NCBI RefSeq assembly: GCF_947495965.1
Contig: NZ_CANMBB010000005.1
Location: 186,001-250,000, forward strand
DNA length: 64,000 nt
Origin: an uncultured Maribacter sp.
GTDB lineage: Bacteria > Bacteroidota > Bacteroidia > Flavobacteriales > Flavobacteriaceae
Direction: 5' to 3'
The translations under genes were made by a program, and so were the position numbers. Shown here piece after piece: positions 27,328 through 36,194 of this stretch. Below the pieces are notes generated by a model, which worked only from the letters and a program-made list of their open reading frames with translations, made no database searches and was not told where the DNA came from. Position 1 is the stretch's first letter. Every line of letters starts with the position of its first letter.

Positions 27328-28458
27328 TTATTTTTGTATAATTTTACTTAAATCGAACATTGGGGAATACATTGCTATCAATACAACTCCTACTATTAAC
27401 CCTATAATTACTATAATAAGCGGCTCCATAACTACCCCTATCATTTTCGTTTGGTGCTGTGTTTCTTCATCATATTGTTGCGCCAATCTTTCAAACATTT
27501 CATCTAACTTATTTATCTGTTCTGCTACCTTTACCATAGACACAAGTTTAAAATCGTAAATAGTATGTTTGGATAAGGCTTCCGAAAAAAGAACTCCTTT
27601 ACTTATATCTTTTTGTACTTGTTTTAAGCTAGATTCTAACGGATAAAATGATATCATTTTCTGCACCAAATCTAAGGATGTTATTAATGGAGTCTTTGCA
27701 CTGAGTAACAAACTAAGTGACTGACAAAACCTTGTGATATATATTTTTTTTATAAGCTTCCCTATAAAAGGAGTTTTAAGTAAAACCCAAGCTTGTTTTA
27801 TTTTATAATTTTCTTTATTTCTTAATACGTAATGAGCACCTATTAAAATTGCAAAAAAGCCTAAAAAGCCATAAGTAATCGCTGAAAAATTTTCTGAAAG
27901 AAAAATAACTTTCTTCGTTAACTCTGGCAGCTCTTTGCCAAATTGCCTAAAAACGGTTGCAAACATTGGAACTACAAAACGTAACATAAAATACAAAACA
28001 CCAAATGTTAGAACCAAAACAAAAGCAGGATATGTAAGTACTGAAATTATCTGCCTTTTCATTTTAACTTTTCTATCGAAATACTGACTTAATTCTGCTA
28101 GCACTTCCCCTAACTTTCTTGTTTCTTCTCCTATTTTTACACTAAAATATTCGTAAGCTGTAAATTTTCCTGAATCTTTAAGTGCCTCATATAATGACCT
28201 TCCAAGAACAACTGCCCTTGTAATATCTCCTATAAGTTCTTGATGTACTTTTTTCTTCTGCCCCTCTTTTAATATTTCTAAAGCCTGCCTAAAATCTACA
28301 CCAGATATTAATAGCGTTGCAAACTCCTTATAAAACTCAACACGATTCTTATCTGAGAAGCCTTTGTTAAGCTCTATTTTTAAAAACCCAGAATTTGGCT
28401 CTTTCTTTTGAACAGCTTCCCTTTCCTTAATCTTATATGACGAAATATTAATACCCAT
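27328..28458 (-). CDS. gspF: T2SS/T4P inner-membrane platform protein (GspF/PilC-type)
   Basis: A 376-aa protein with two copies of the T2SSF domain. The first starts FYKEFATLLISGVDFRQALEIL and the second FCQSLSLLLSAKTPLITSLDLV. Three membrane helices are in the usual places (VLTYPAFVLVLTFGVLYFMLRF, GFLGFFAILIGAHYVL, and C-terminal PLIIVIIGLIVGVVLIAMYSPMFDL). The end MYSPMFDLSKII is a strong signature. GspF couples the ATPase to pilin insertion. The start overlaps the upstream pseudopilin gene by 11 bp. Confidence 0.94.
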   Translation of the reverse strand: MGINISSYKIKEREAVQKKEPNSGFLKIELNKGFSDKNRVEFYKEFATLLISGVDFRQALEILKEGQKKKVHQELIGDITRAVVLGRSLYEALKDSGKFTAYEYFSVKIGEETRKLGEVLAELSQYFDRKVKMKRQIISVLTYPAFVLVLTFGVLYFMLRFVVPMFATVFRQFGKELPELTKKVIFLSENFSAITYGFLGFFAILIGAHYVLRNKENYKIKQAWVLLKTPFIGKLIKKIYITRFCQSLSLLLSAKTPLITSLDLVQKMISFYPLESSLKQVQKDISKGVLFSEALSKHTIYDFKLVSMVKVAEQINKLDEMFERLAQQYDEETQHQTKMIGVVMEPLIIVIIGLIVGVVLIAMYSPMFDLSKIIQK

Positions 28459-28948
28459 TAAGATATAAGTTGTTTATATAATTTGCATTTGTATCATTCT
28501 TCTCTTCAAATAGCGTAATCTCTTCTCCTAACACACGGGTCGTTAAAAACAAAGCCTTTTTCCTTTTATTCTCCTCCGTAATCGTTTCCTCTATTTTCAT
28601 CCGTACAAAAGATAAATTAAAAGTGTCTTTCATACCATTATCTGTATCTCTAATAATCTTATTTTTATACATTTTATATGTGTATGTTTCTTCTCTAAAC
28701 ACCAGCTTAAATGTATTATTATTACTCTCCTCCATGGTACTTGCAAACAACACATCTTTACATAATACTTGCCTAAATTGATTATAAATCATTAGTCCTT
28801 GTTGGTCTCTATTATGCCCAAGTAATTGTTTATTTATATGTTCATATATAGTATACATCATGCTAATTATTATAGAACTAATAACCAAGCCTACTAACAA
28901 CTCTTGCATTGTAAAGGCCTTTAATTTATATGTTTTTTTAGTTTGCAA
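28448..28948 (-). CDS. Minor pseudopilin (GspJ-like)
   Basis: A 166-aa prepilin with leader MQTKKTYKLKA followed by FTMQELLVGLVISSIIISMMYTIY, giving Glu at +5 (residue 16). The globular part (YNQFRQVLCKDVLFASTMEESNNNTFKLVFREETYTYKMYKNKIIRD) resembles GspJ-type minor pseudopilins, with the pattern of a short fragment-like coil and a late beta sheet. Again Ala precedes the cleavage site. It overlaps the genes on either side by 11 bp. The exact paralogue (I or J) is inferred from order. Confidence 0.78.
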   Translation of the reverse strand: MQTKKTYKLKAFTMQELLVGLVISSIIISMMYTIYEHINKQLLGHNRDQQGLMIYNQFRQVLCKDVLFASTMEESNNNTFKLVFREETYTYKMYKNKIIRDTDNGMKDTFNLSFVRMKIEETITEENKRKKALFLTTRVLGEEITLFEEKNDTNANYINNLYLNGY

Positions 28949-29282
28949 TTATATATTCATATTTATTTTGTTTGCCACCAGATTTTACGGTGAATTTTAT
29001 TTTAAACAAATCTTTATCCACCGATAATTCTTCTACTTCCTTACTAATTACAAAAGAAGGGTATGAATAATCTTCGCTTACAAATTCATTGGTATTCTTA
29101 GTTTTCCATAAAAGTTCTTTAACCTTTTGTTCTGCTATATACATTTGTAAGTTTTTATCTGTATGTAACACTCGTACATATACTACCATTACTATAGACA
29201 AGCAAACCGCAATAATTACCATTGCAATTATTGATTCGGCAATAGAGCTTGCTTTAAGCTTATAACATTTTAACAACCCCAT
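28938..29282 (-). CDS. Minor pseudopilin (GspI-like)
   Basis: A 114-aa prepilin. Leader MGLLKCYKLKA precedes SSIAESIIAMVIIAVCLSIVMVVYV, with Glu at +5 (residue 16). Small size and the AESIIAMVIIA helix are typical of GspI. A short beta-rich globular end follows (DLFKIKFTVKSGGKQNKYEYI). It overlaps the GspK-like gene upstream by 23 bp and the GspJ-like gene downstream by 11 bp. Confidence 0.75.
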   Translation of the reverse strand: MGLLKCYKLKASSIAESIIAMVIIAVCLSIVMVVYVRVLHTDKNLQMYIAEQKVKELLWKTKNTNEFVSEDYSYPSFVISKEVEELSVDKDLFKIKFTVKSGGKQNKYEYIIAN

Positions 29283-30477
29283 ACTTTTCTATTAATTCCT
29301 TTTCTTTAGAAAACGAACAGCCTAAAAAATCTTTCGACAAAGACTTTTGGTCAATCTGACCATCCTCTATATAATTCTCATAAGTAGACGCTTCTGTCTT
29401 TAAATAAAATTTATCTGTATAAACACTTCCTATTATACTTCCTTTTAAATCTGTATTGCCATCGCAATACAAACTGCCGATTATCTGAGCGTTTTTTGCT
29501 ACCGAAATTAAACTCGGTGCTTTACTACTTGATTTTGCAACCACAACACTGCCTAAAAATTTACTATCTTCATTAAAGAGTACCTCCCTATTGTTTAAAT
29601 GAGTACCATCCATATAAATACCTGATGGGTATTTTAATACCACATCCTCTTCTAATTCCACTTTTTCATTACTAAAAACCTGTACTGTTCCTGTAAATCC
29701 TTTTTCAAAAACAACAATCGGAGCCATTATTACAACATCTTCTAATTTGTTGCTTCTGGTGATAAAAAGTGAATCTTTGGCGCTTATAACTACATTCCCT
29801 AAAATAATTTTATTTGTAATAGTAGGTGTACTTACAGTAATTTGCAGAGACCTATCTGTAAAGCTTTGATTTATAATTTCACCCTTCTTTATTTCTTCAA
29901 GAGTTCTCTTTGTAACCCCAACCGTATCTGGTAAAGAAAAAGCACCAGTGATTATTGGCAATTTATTACCAGATCGTAATTTATTCCCCTCTAAAAAAGT
30001 AAATGAACTAAAAGATTGAGAAGTAATATATCCTTTTTTAATCCCCTTTTTAGGAAGATATGCGTCTCCTTTTATTTTTGCTTTACCAACCATTTGCACT
30101 GGCTTATCATTGTCCACAAGGTAAAGTGCTGGTGGGTTACTATACTTTTTCCCTAATAACGCATGCCTTACAATGGTATCCCTTTTAAAAACAGAGCGTA
30201 CTTTTAGAACTTTATAAAAACCCCAATTGGTAATACTGCCTTCTGTTATAATTCCATTTTCAAAAAAATCTACTTTTTCAGGTGTTGTCCCTAAACGGTT
30301 TACCTTGTTCAGAAAATATTGAATACCTGAAGTATTTGTATTAAGCAGTTCGGATTGTGTTTGCAATATAATTCCATGCATCTTAGAATAGTGGCTGGTG
30401 AGCATAAATGCAGCGCAGCAGACACCTACCAAAACACAAATTATTATTGCATAATAAAGCGATCCTGCCTTAATCAT
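29260..30477 (-). CDS. GspK-like large minor pseudopilin with bactofilin-like beta repeats
   Basis: A 405-aa protein. It starts MIKA|GSLYYAIIICVLVGVCCAAFML, a class III-like leader with the same K-A cleavage context as the neighbours but Tyr instead of Glu at +5 (residue 9). Lack of Glu+5 is the mark of GspK, the tip pseudopilin. The rest is unlike classical GspK: from about residue 120 on there are strand repeats such as MVGKAKIKGDAYLP, VVISAKDSLFI and IIGSLYCDGNTDLKGSIIGSVYTD, resembling bactofilin or right-handed beta-helix sequence. It may form an unusual pilus tip. The start overlaps the upstream gene by 4 bp. Confidence 0.62.
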   Translation of the reverse strand: MIKAGSLYYAIIICVLVGVCCAAFMLTSHYSKMHGIILQTQSELLNTNTSGIQYFLNKVNRLGTTPEKVDFFENGIITEGSITNWGFYKVLKVRSVFKRDTIVRHALLGKKYSNPPALYLVDNDKPVQMVGKAKIKGDAYLPKKGIKKGYITSQSFSSFTFLEGNKLRSGNKLPIITGAFSLPDTVGVTKRTLEEIKKGEIINQSFTDRSLQITVSTPTITNKIILGNVVISAKDSLFITRSNKLEDVVIMAPIVVFEKGFTGTVQVFSNEKVELEEDVVLKYPSGIYMDGTHLNNREVLFNEDSKFLGSVVVAKSSSKAPSLISVAKNAQIIGSLYCDGNTDLKGSIIGSVYTDKFYLKTEASTYENYIEDGQIDQKSLSKDFLGCSFSKEKELIEKYGVVKML

Positions 30478-31478
30478 TCCTTTGCTTCTGTTTGTTCTTT
30501 ATTTTTCTTTTTAAAAAGCCTTTGAAAAAAATTAGGTTCCTTCTTTCCTTTATTTATTTTTTTCTTCTTAGTTACCTCTTTCTTTTGCTTTTTTCTTTCC
30601 TTTTTAATCTTAAAAGACTTGTTTGTTTGTTTTACATTATTCGGAGAAATTTTTTGTTTTGCTCCATTCTCTTTCTTGTTTTTTTTCTTAAAAATTCGCT
30701 GAAAAAAATTAGGCTTCTCCTCTGCCTCAATTTTCTTTCCTTTATTATTTACTTGATTCTCTTCTTTTGGTTTCTTTTTAAAGATTCGTTTAAATACATT
30801 CTTCTCTCTATTCTCTTTCTTTGGTCTAACAACCCCTTGCTCTATACGTTGTCTTTTAGACATAAAAATGCGCTTAAAAAAAGGTCTCTCCCTTAATGAA
30901 TCTGTAATAGTTGTATCTGTAATTATCTTTGTTCCTTTAACAAAATACATGGTATCTCCTTGTATTGGATATATCCATGTTCCCGTTTTGTATCCATTTT
31001 TATAGGCACCGCTACTCTTAATACTCCCCAAGCTATCGCGAGTAATATACTTGCCAGAGAGTCTCCCTTTTTTCCATTTCGATACCTGAGCTACCATCCC
31101 ATTTTTATGCCAAGAAGTCCAGTGCCCACGTTTTATTCCATTACTAAAATCTCCTTTCTCTGCTAATTGATTAGAGTAATAATGTTTTATATAAGGCCCA
31201 TCCAAAAGTTCTCCTGCATAATTATTTTGAGAAGCATATATTTCTTGCGATTTATACCAATGATATAAACGTTTCCCTTTTGGTTTTGGTGTTTTATCTG
31301 TAACAAAAAAATCTTCTTTAAACTCTCTATCGCTTATAATTTTTCTATCGGTAGGCACCTCCAAAGAAGACTTACAGCTTAATAAATTAAGGAATATAAA
31401 AAAGCCTAACCCCAGAGGTATAGATAGCATTCTTCTGAAATAATTATATAATAAATAAACCTTGTATTTAAATTCCAT
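30474..31478 (-). CDS. MORN/YwqK-like repeat lipoprotein with Lys-rich repetitive tail
   Basis: A 334-aa protein; lipobox LNLLSC (Cys35 from the listed start; an internal Met at 31430 gives a more normal signal length). Residues of about 60-180 are MORN/YwqK-type repeats (ELLDGPYIKHYYSNQLAEKGDF, GIKRGHWTSWHKNGMVAQVSKW, GRLSGKYITRDSLG, GYKTGTWIYP). The last 130 residues are very basic, with four copies of a F-[FK]-[QK]-R-[IL]-F-K-K-K-like motif. It is the first gene of the tight T2SS operon, overlapping the GspK-like gene by 4 bp. The function is unknown. A role in binding the cell envelope or an acidic partner is only a guess. Confidence 0.65.
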   Translation of the reverse strand: MEFKYKVYLLYNYFRRMLSIPLGLGFFIFLNLLSCKSSLEVPTDRKIISDREFKEDFFVTDKTPKPKGKRLYHWYKSQEIYASQNNYAGELLDGPYIKHYYSNQLAEKGDFSNGIKRGHWTSWHKNGMVAQVSKWKKGRLSGKYITRDSLGSIKSSGAYKNGYKTGTWIYPIQGDTMYFVKGTKIITDTTITDSLRERPFFKRIFMSKRQRIEQGVVRPKKENREKNVFKRIFKKKPKEENQVNNKGKKIEAEEKPNFFQRIFKKKNKKENGAKQKISPNNVKQTNKSFKIKKERKKQKKEVTKKKKINKGKKEPNFFQRLFKKKNKEQTEAKE

Positions 31479-31538
31479 TACTCCTTTTAATTTTTTAATC
31501 TGAATATTTTTAAACCAAACTATTAGTATCGAAAATCA

Positions 31539-32990
31539 TTAAAACATGAATTTTTCGAAAAACAATTTTTTCTCTTCCTTATAACTTCGCAAAACATTAA
31601 CCCCTTCCTCTGTGTTATAGGCATTAAGTAAAGAAGAACCCTCTTCATTTAATTTAGTTACATACGCTTCAAAAATTGGATTGTATAGTACTGAAAACAG
31701 AGAAATTCTATCTATAATTAAATTTTTAAGTTTCTCTTCCTTGATTATAAATTGAGCGTACAAACCGTTGTATTTTTTGCTTGAGTTATAAAACGTATAG
31801 CCTTTAAATTTTTTAGTTTTAAAAAGCTCTCCGTTCTCTTTATTAAACAAATAAAAATCACAATAATTCTTTCCTTTTCTTGAAAAAACAGAAGAACCAA
31901 TATAATTGGAAGAAACATCGAATGTTAAAAATCTATTGAAGCTATTTATATATGCAAACTCCGTATCCTCTAGTTGGTATGTTTTTTTCCATACCTCATT
32001 TCCTTTAAGGTCATATTTCCCTATTAAAAGTTTGGATTGTCCTTTTTTAGGATTTATACCTGTGTATATGTAAAAGTTCTCTGCGTATTTATCATAAGCT
32101 ATTGCTCCTTTAGAATCCTCCGTTGGTAGTTGATATGGAACTATCGTTCTATGATCAAAAGGGTTCGATGTTGCATTATTTAAAGGCCTATATCCATTAA
32201 AAGAACCATTTCCATAATTTAGGATTGCAAATTTATCTCCTTTATCTTCTAAGGTTAGAGGGATACTACATAGATTCGTAATCTTACCATTATACGAATA
32301 CGTTGCATTAACATAGGTGCGTTTATAATCTTCTGTATCCTTAAGATAGGATAGGATAAAACCTTGTTCATTATAATGCAATAGTTTAGGTCCTAGTCTA
32401 TTAAAATTTACATCTTTAGGCTGTTCTAATAATGTATACTCTGTTGCTAAAGTTTTTAAATTTTTCTTTAAAAGATAAATTTCTATTTCTTTAAATTTAC
32501 CTTTCTTGTAATGCTCTTTTCCTTCCTTTCTTCCTATAGAGATAAAATTAGAATCTGTTAAAAATTCAACATCTACTACATCATTCCGCTGTCCTCTATC
32601 ATTTACATAATATGAGTCAAAAAGTTCTCCATTAAGGTTTTCATCATTAAATTTTGTTCTTTTCTCATTAATTAGAGCATATCCTTTTTTTTCTTCTAGA
32701 ATTAAATTACTTCCAGAATAAGAAGTGAAGTCAATATCGTAGGCTGTAAATTTCTCCGTATCTGTATATTCTCTTAGTACATTTAAATTGGAATCCCACA
32801 GGCTATATCTTGTCTTAACAGGTACTTTTCCTTTGCTATTTTCTAGAATATAGAAATTACCAGATACAGTACTACCAGAATCTTCTATTATAGCATCTTT
32901 TGCTATAGGTATTTCTTTGGTTATTTCTTGCGATGTTACTATATAGCTATGTAATAAACATAACAAAGACACAAAGAATAGTCTTTTCAT
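31539..32990 (-). CDS. Secreted protein of unknown function (483 aa)
   Basis: A signal peptide (MKRLFFVSLLCLLHSYIVTSQ) is followed by beta-rich sequence with repeated Y/F-x-G and K-G-N-E-V-W type strands, possibly a propeller (for example SKLLIGKYDLKGNEVWKKTYQLED). I recognise no catalytic motif and no T9SS sorting domain. It lies 60 bp upstream of the MORN lipoprotein gene and may be the first gene of the T2SS transcription unit; an exact -7 promoter element lies in front of it. The island context suggests a link to the machine. Confidence 0.6.
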   Translation of the reverse strand: MKRLFFVSLLCLLHSYIVTSQEITKEIPIAKDAIIEDSGSTVSGNFYILENSKGKVPVKTRYSLWDSNLNVLREYTDTEKFTAYDIDFTSYSGSNLILEEKKGYALINEKRTKFNDENLNGELFDSYYVNDRGQRNDVVDVEFLTDSNFISIGRKEGKEHYKKGKFKEIEIYLLKKNLKTLATEYTLLEQPKDVNFNRLGPKLLHYNEQGFILSYLKDTEDYKRTYVNATYSYNGKITNLCSIPLTLEDKGDKFAILNYGNGSFNGYRPLNNATSNPFDHRTIVPYQLPTEDSKGAIAYDKYAENFYIYTGINPKKGQSKLLIGKYDLKGNEVWKKTYQLEDTEFAYINSFNRFLTFDVSSNYIGSSVFSRKGKNYCDFYLFNKENGELFKTKKFKGYTFYNSSKKYNGLYAQFIIKEEKLKNLIIDRISLFSVLYNPIFEAYVTKLNEEGSSLLNAYNTEEGVNVLRSYKEEKKLFFEKFMF

Positions 32991-33036
32991 TGGTTAGGCT
33001 AGTTGGTTAATGTTTGCATTTTACCTATTTTATGTA

Positions 33037-33044
33037 CAAAAATA
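33037..33044 (-). promoter_or_regulatory. Candidate promoter before the 483-aa gene and T2SS operon
   Basis: On the minus strand this is TATTTTTG, an exact TAnnTTTG match, about 50 bp upstream of the 483-aa gene. The -33 position at 19 bp spacing reads TTAC, a poor match to TTTG. If real, it could drive the whole block down to 19921. Confidence 0.38.
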
Positions 33045-33203
33045 AGTAATCTTATATCTTTTTGTAAGCATCGAAAATACGACATTTAGCGTAATAATTT
33101 TATACAAATACTTCTATTTGTTGTTTGTAAGTCTAATACAAAATGGCATAACAAAACTTCTCTTTCTAAAACTTAAATTTTTAGATAGTAATACTAGTAA
33201 AAT

Positions 33204-36194
33204 CTATTTTCTAATTAATTGCTTTACCGTATAAATACCATTTATTGCAATTTGAATGGTATAAATCCCATGAGCTAAAGTTTTTGAAATAGTAACTTTA
33301 GAGACTCCATTATCTGGTATTTCTGCATGAATGCGCCTACCTGCAGTATCAAAAATTTCTATGGTTACGTTATTATTTGCTACAACCCCAAAATCTATTA
33401 CAAAATCTCCGCTTGTAGGATTAGGATATACGCTTTGTATGATCTCTACCTCTGGTTCTGGATTCTCTACTATTTCGTCGTTATCCTGAATAAGTAGCGT
33501 TGCTGCTGTATTTTGATCTATATCTATATATTCCGAAGTACTTTCTACTTTAAGCATTACTTCTTCTCCTCCTATTTCTACTATAGTATCCTCTATAATG
33601 GTAATAGGCACTTCTATTTGCGTTGTATTTTTAGGTATTGTAATTTCTGTTACAGAAGACATATAATCTTCCCCAATAGTTGCTGTTCCAGAAAATAATA
33701 GATTTAACACTACATCTTCTTCTACAGGACTAGTTAGAGTTATAGTGAACACAGCTTGCTCATTTGCTTCGCTTACATTTTCTGGGGCAGAAATTTGTAC
33801 TATAGAAGCGGTAGAAGAATCATTATCTAAAATTTGTACGGAAGCAGAATCTGTAGCTCCAATAACAACATCATTAGTAGATTTTTCTAAATTAATAGTT
33901 ACCTGCTCTACTTCTATTTCTATTTCACTATCTTCAATGGCATTAATAAAAACCTCAACACTAGTGGTATTCCCCGGAATTACTGCTGTTCTAGGTATAG
34001 AAACATAATCTATACCTTCTTCCGCATTACCAAGAACTGTATAATTAATGGTTGTTTCTTCTGGAATAGCTTGGGACAAACGAATAGTAAAAATACCTTC
34101 TTGGCCAGATTCACTTGCAGATTGCGAGGCCACTATAGTTGCTTCCACAACTTCATTATCCGTAATTGTAATAGTGGCTGTAGATGCTGTGCCTATTTCT
34201 ACGGCATTGGTTGTGCTATCTAAACGTAACTCTACATTTTCTCCTCCCCATTCTAAAATGGCATCGTCTATAACGGATACGGATACAATAACTTCCGTTT
34301 GTCCACTTGGAATAGTAATTGTAGGATTAATAGTGGTATAATCTACTCCGTTTACAGCCTCTCCAGTAAATATACTATTTAAGATTGTTTCTTCTGGGAT
34401 GGCTTCTGATAAACTAATAGTAAATACACCTTCTTGACCAGCCTCACTAGCAATTGTCTCTGTTGCAACTATGGTAGCTTGTACTTTCTCATTATCTGCT
34501 ATTAGCATGGTTGCAATAGCATTTGCTCCCAACACTACTTCATTAGTAGCACTTTCTAACGTTAGGGTTAGGCTTTCTCCTCCCCATTCTAAAATAGTAT
34601 CCTCTAAAATAGTAATTGGTAAGACGGCCTCTGTTTCTCCATTTTCTATGGTTATGGTATTACTAATAGTAGTATAATCTACTCCATTGGTAGCCGTGCC
34701 TGAAACACTATAATTAAGCACTGTATCTTCTGTTACCGCTTCTGAGAGTGTAAATGTAAACTGCCCATTTGTACTGCCTTCCGCAGCACCAGTACTTGTA
34801 GCAATAGAAACTTCTACTTCTGTAGTTGTTGTACCATCCTCTTTAAAAATAAATGCCGCTCCCAATCTAGATATTGTATTGGCATCATCGGAATGGTCCA
34901 TAGCACTAACAATTAAGTTTTCGCCATCATAAGCGGCATCATTGCCAAAATCATCTCCAATACTTACTGTAGAACCTCTAATTCTTTGCTTTTCTTCCCA
35001 AAAACCCGAAGTTCCAATTTTATAAATATAGGAAGCACCACCAGAGAGAAAAGAATTAGTAGCATCGTCATAAAACGTTACTTGCGGTGCGCCAACTATA
35101 AGGGTATTATTTTTTAAATGTACATCATCTCCAAAAAAAGCATTGTTTTTTGGTATTTCTGCATTTAATACTTGAAATTCTTCCCAATCGTCCTGGTTTT
35201 CTTTTTTCTTATATATATAAACTACACCAGCATCTTGTAAAAAATTACCCATAGGATCTTCTACAGCTTCTTGTTTTGCACCTACCATTATATAATCCTC
35301 ATTTATAGTAACGGACTCTCCGTATAAAACTTCTGGTGCTATATTAGAAGGAATTATTTTTTTTATCTCTAGCCAGCTACCATCTGCTTGTCTTTTAAAA
35401 ATATAAACGGCACCTACCCTGTCTATTTCATACCCAGTATTATCAATAAAACTTTTCTTAGGGCAACCTATAACTGCATAATCTCCGAGAAAATGAATAG
35501 CTCTACCAAAATTATCAAAAGACTTTGGTTCTGAATAATTTATATCGGCTGTGCGTTCCCATTGCCCTGTACCATTCAGCTCAAAAACATAAGCCCCTCC
35601 TGTATCTCTATAACTATCTCTTTGGTTAAATTCATTGGTATACGCTATCGTTTTTTGTGTAGCACCAATAATTGCTCTGTTACCATCTAAATGTATTGGA
35701 AAACCAAAACCTGCATTGGGTGCAGGAACATCTAGTTTTTGAACTTCTGTCCATACGCCAGCATCGTTACGCCAAAATACATATACAGATCCATTGTTTG
35801 TATTGGGGTTGGTGCCGCTTACACCTTCATCTTCATTAGGCGCACCAATTAATGCATACCTGCCACTTATTGCTGTGGTTGTACCAAAACTATCATTTAA
35901 ACTCCTATCTGAGGCCACTATTTTTTGAGAAACACTCCAGTTGCCTGTAGCATCTCTTTTCATAAAATAAGCAGCACCAGCACTTTGCAAAAAATTTAAA
36001 CCATTTACATCGGTATCATTTCTGTAGGCTCCTGCTATGGCATAATCCCCATCTATACCAACGGTATTACCAAACCTATTGGTTTTGGTACCATCTGGTG
36101 CTAGTATTCTCGTAACTTCTTGAAAATTTTGTGCAGATGCAAGACTGTGAAAAAAAAACAGCCCTAGGGTATAAACTAAAACTTTTAAATGCAT
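33204..36194 (-). CDS. T9SS-sorted FG-GAP and Calx-beta protein
   Basis: A 996-aa exported protein. The signal peptide ends near SLASAQ. Residues of about 25-450 form seven or so FG-GAP-like blades (for example FGTTTAISGRYALIGAPNEDE and GNDAAYDGENLIVSAMDHSDD). Residues of about 455-905 are four Calx-beta domains, each ending ITDNE- or LIQDND-like. The C-terminal 75 residues are a type A T9SS sorting domain (SVYPNPTSGDFVIDF...AHGIYTIQI...TVKQLIRK), so this protein leaves the cell by the type IX route and is attached at the surface. It is probably a calcium-dependent adhesin. It is the only protein in the island with this signal. Confidence 0.88.
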   Translation of the reverse strand: MHLKVLVYTLGLFFFHSLASAQNFQEVTRILAPDGTKTNRFGNTVGIDGDYAIAGAYRNDTDVNGLNFLQSAGAAYFMKRDATGNWSVSQKIVASDRSLNDSFGTTTAISGRYALIGAPNEDEGVSGTNPNTNNGSVYVFWRNDAGVWTEVQKLDVPAPNAGFGFPIHLDGNRAIIGATQKTIAYTNEFNQRDSYRDTGGAYVFELNGTGQWERTADINYSEPKSFDNFGRAIHFLGDYAVIGCPKKSFIDNTGYEIDRVGAVYIFKRQADGSWLEIKKIIPSNIAPEVLYGESVTINEDYIMVGAKQEAVEDPMGNFLQDAGVVYIYKKKENQDDWEEFQVLNAEIPKNNAFFGDDVHLKNNTLIVGAPQVTFYDDATNSFLSGGASYIYKIGTSGFWEEKQRIRGSTVSIGDDFGNDAAYDGENLIVSAMDHSDDANTISRLGAAFIFKEDGTTTTEVEVSIATSTGAAEGSTNGQFTFTLSEAVTEDTVLNYSVSGTATNGVDYTTISNTITIENGETEAVLPITILEDTILEWGGESLTLTLESATNEVVLGANAIATMLIADNEKVQATIVATETIASEAGQEGVFTISLSEAIPEETILNSIFTGEAVNGVDYTTINPTITIPSGQTEVIVSVSVIDDAILEWGGENVELRLDSTTNAVEIGTASTATITITDNEVVEATIVASQSASESGQEGIFTIRLSQAIPEETTINYTVLGNAEEGIDYVSIPRTAVIPGNTTSVEVFINAIEDSEIEIEVEQVTINLEKSTNDVVIGATDSASVQILDNDSSTASIVQISAPENVSEANEQAVFTITLTSPVEEDVVLNLLFSGTATIGEDYMSSVTEITIPKNTTQIEVPITIIEDTIVEIGGEEVMLKVESTSEYIDIDQNTAATLLIQDNDEIVENPEPEVEIIQSVYPNPTSGDFVIDFGVVANNNVTIEIFDTAGRRIHAEIPDNGVSKVTISKTLAHGIYTIQIAINGIYTVKQLIRK

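Noticed and set aside
26396-30477. A twitching type IV pilus locus
   Set aside because: There is no PilT retraction ATPase, and the gene set (GspG/I/J/K-like, GspL and GspM-like) fits a T2SS better. A non-retractile fibre cannot be excluded.
30492-30896. A 134-codon plus-strand frame very rich in Leu, Phe and Ser
   Set aside because: It is the antisense of the Lys/Glu-rich tail of the MORN lipoprotein; composition is explained by that.
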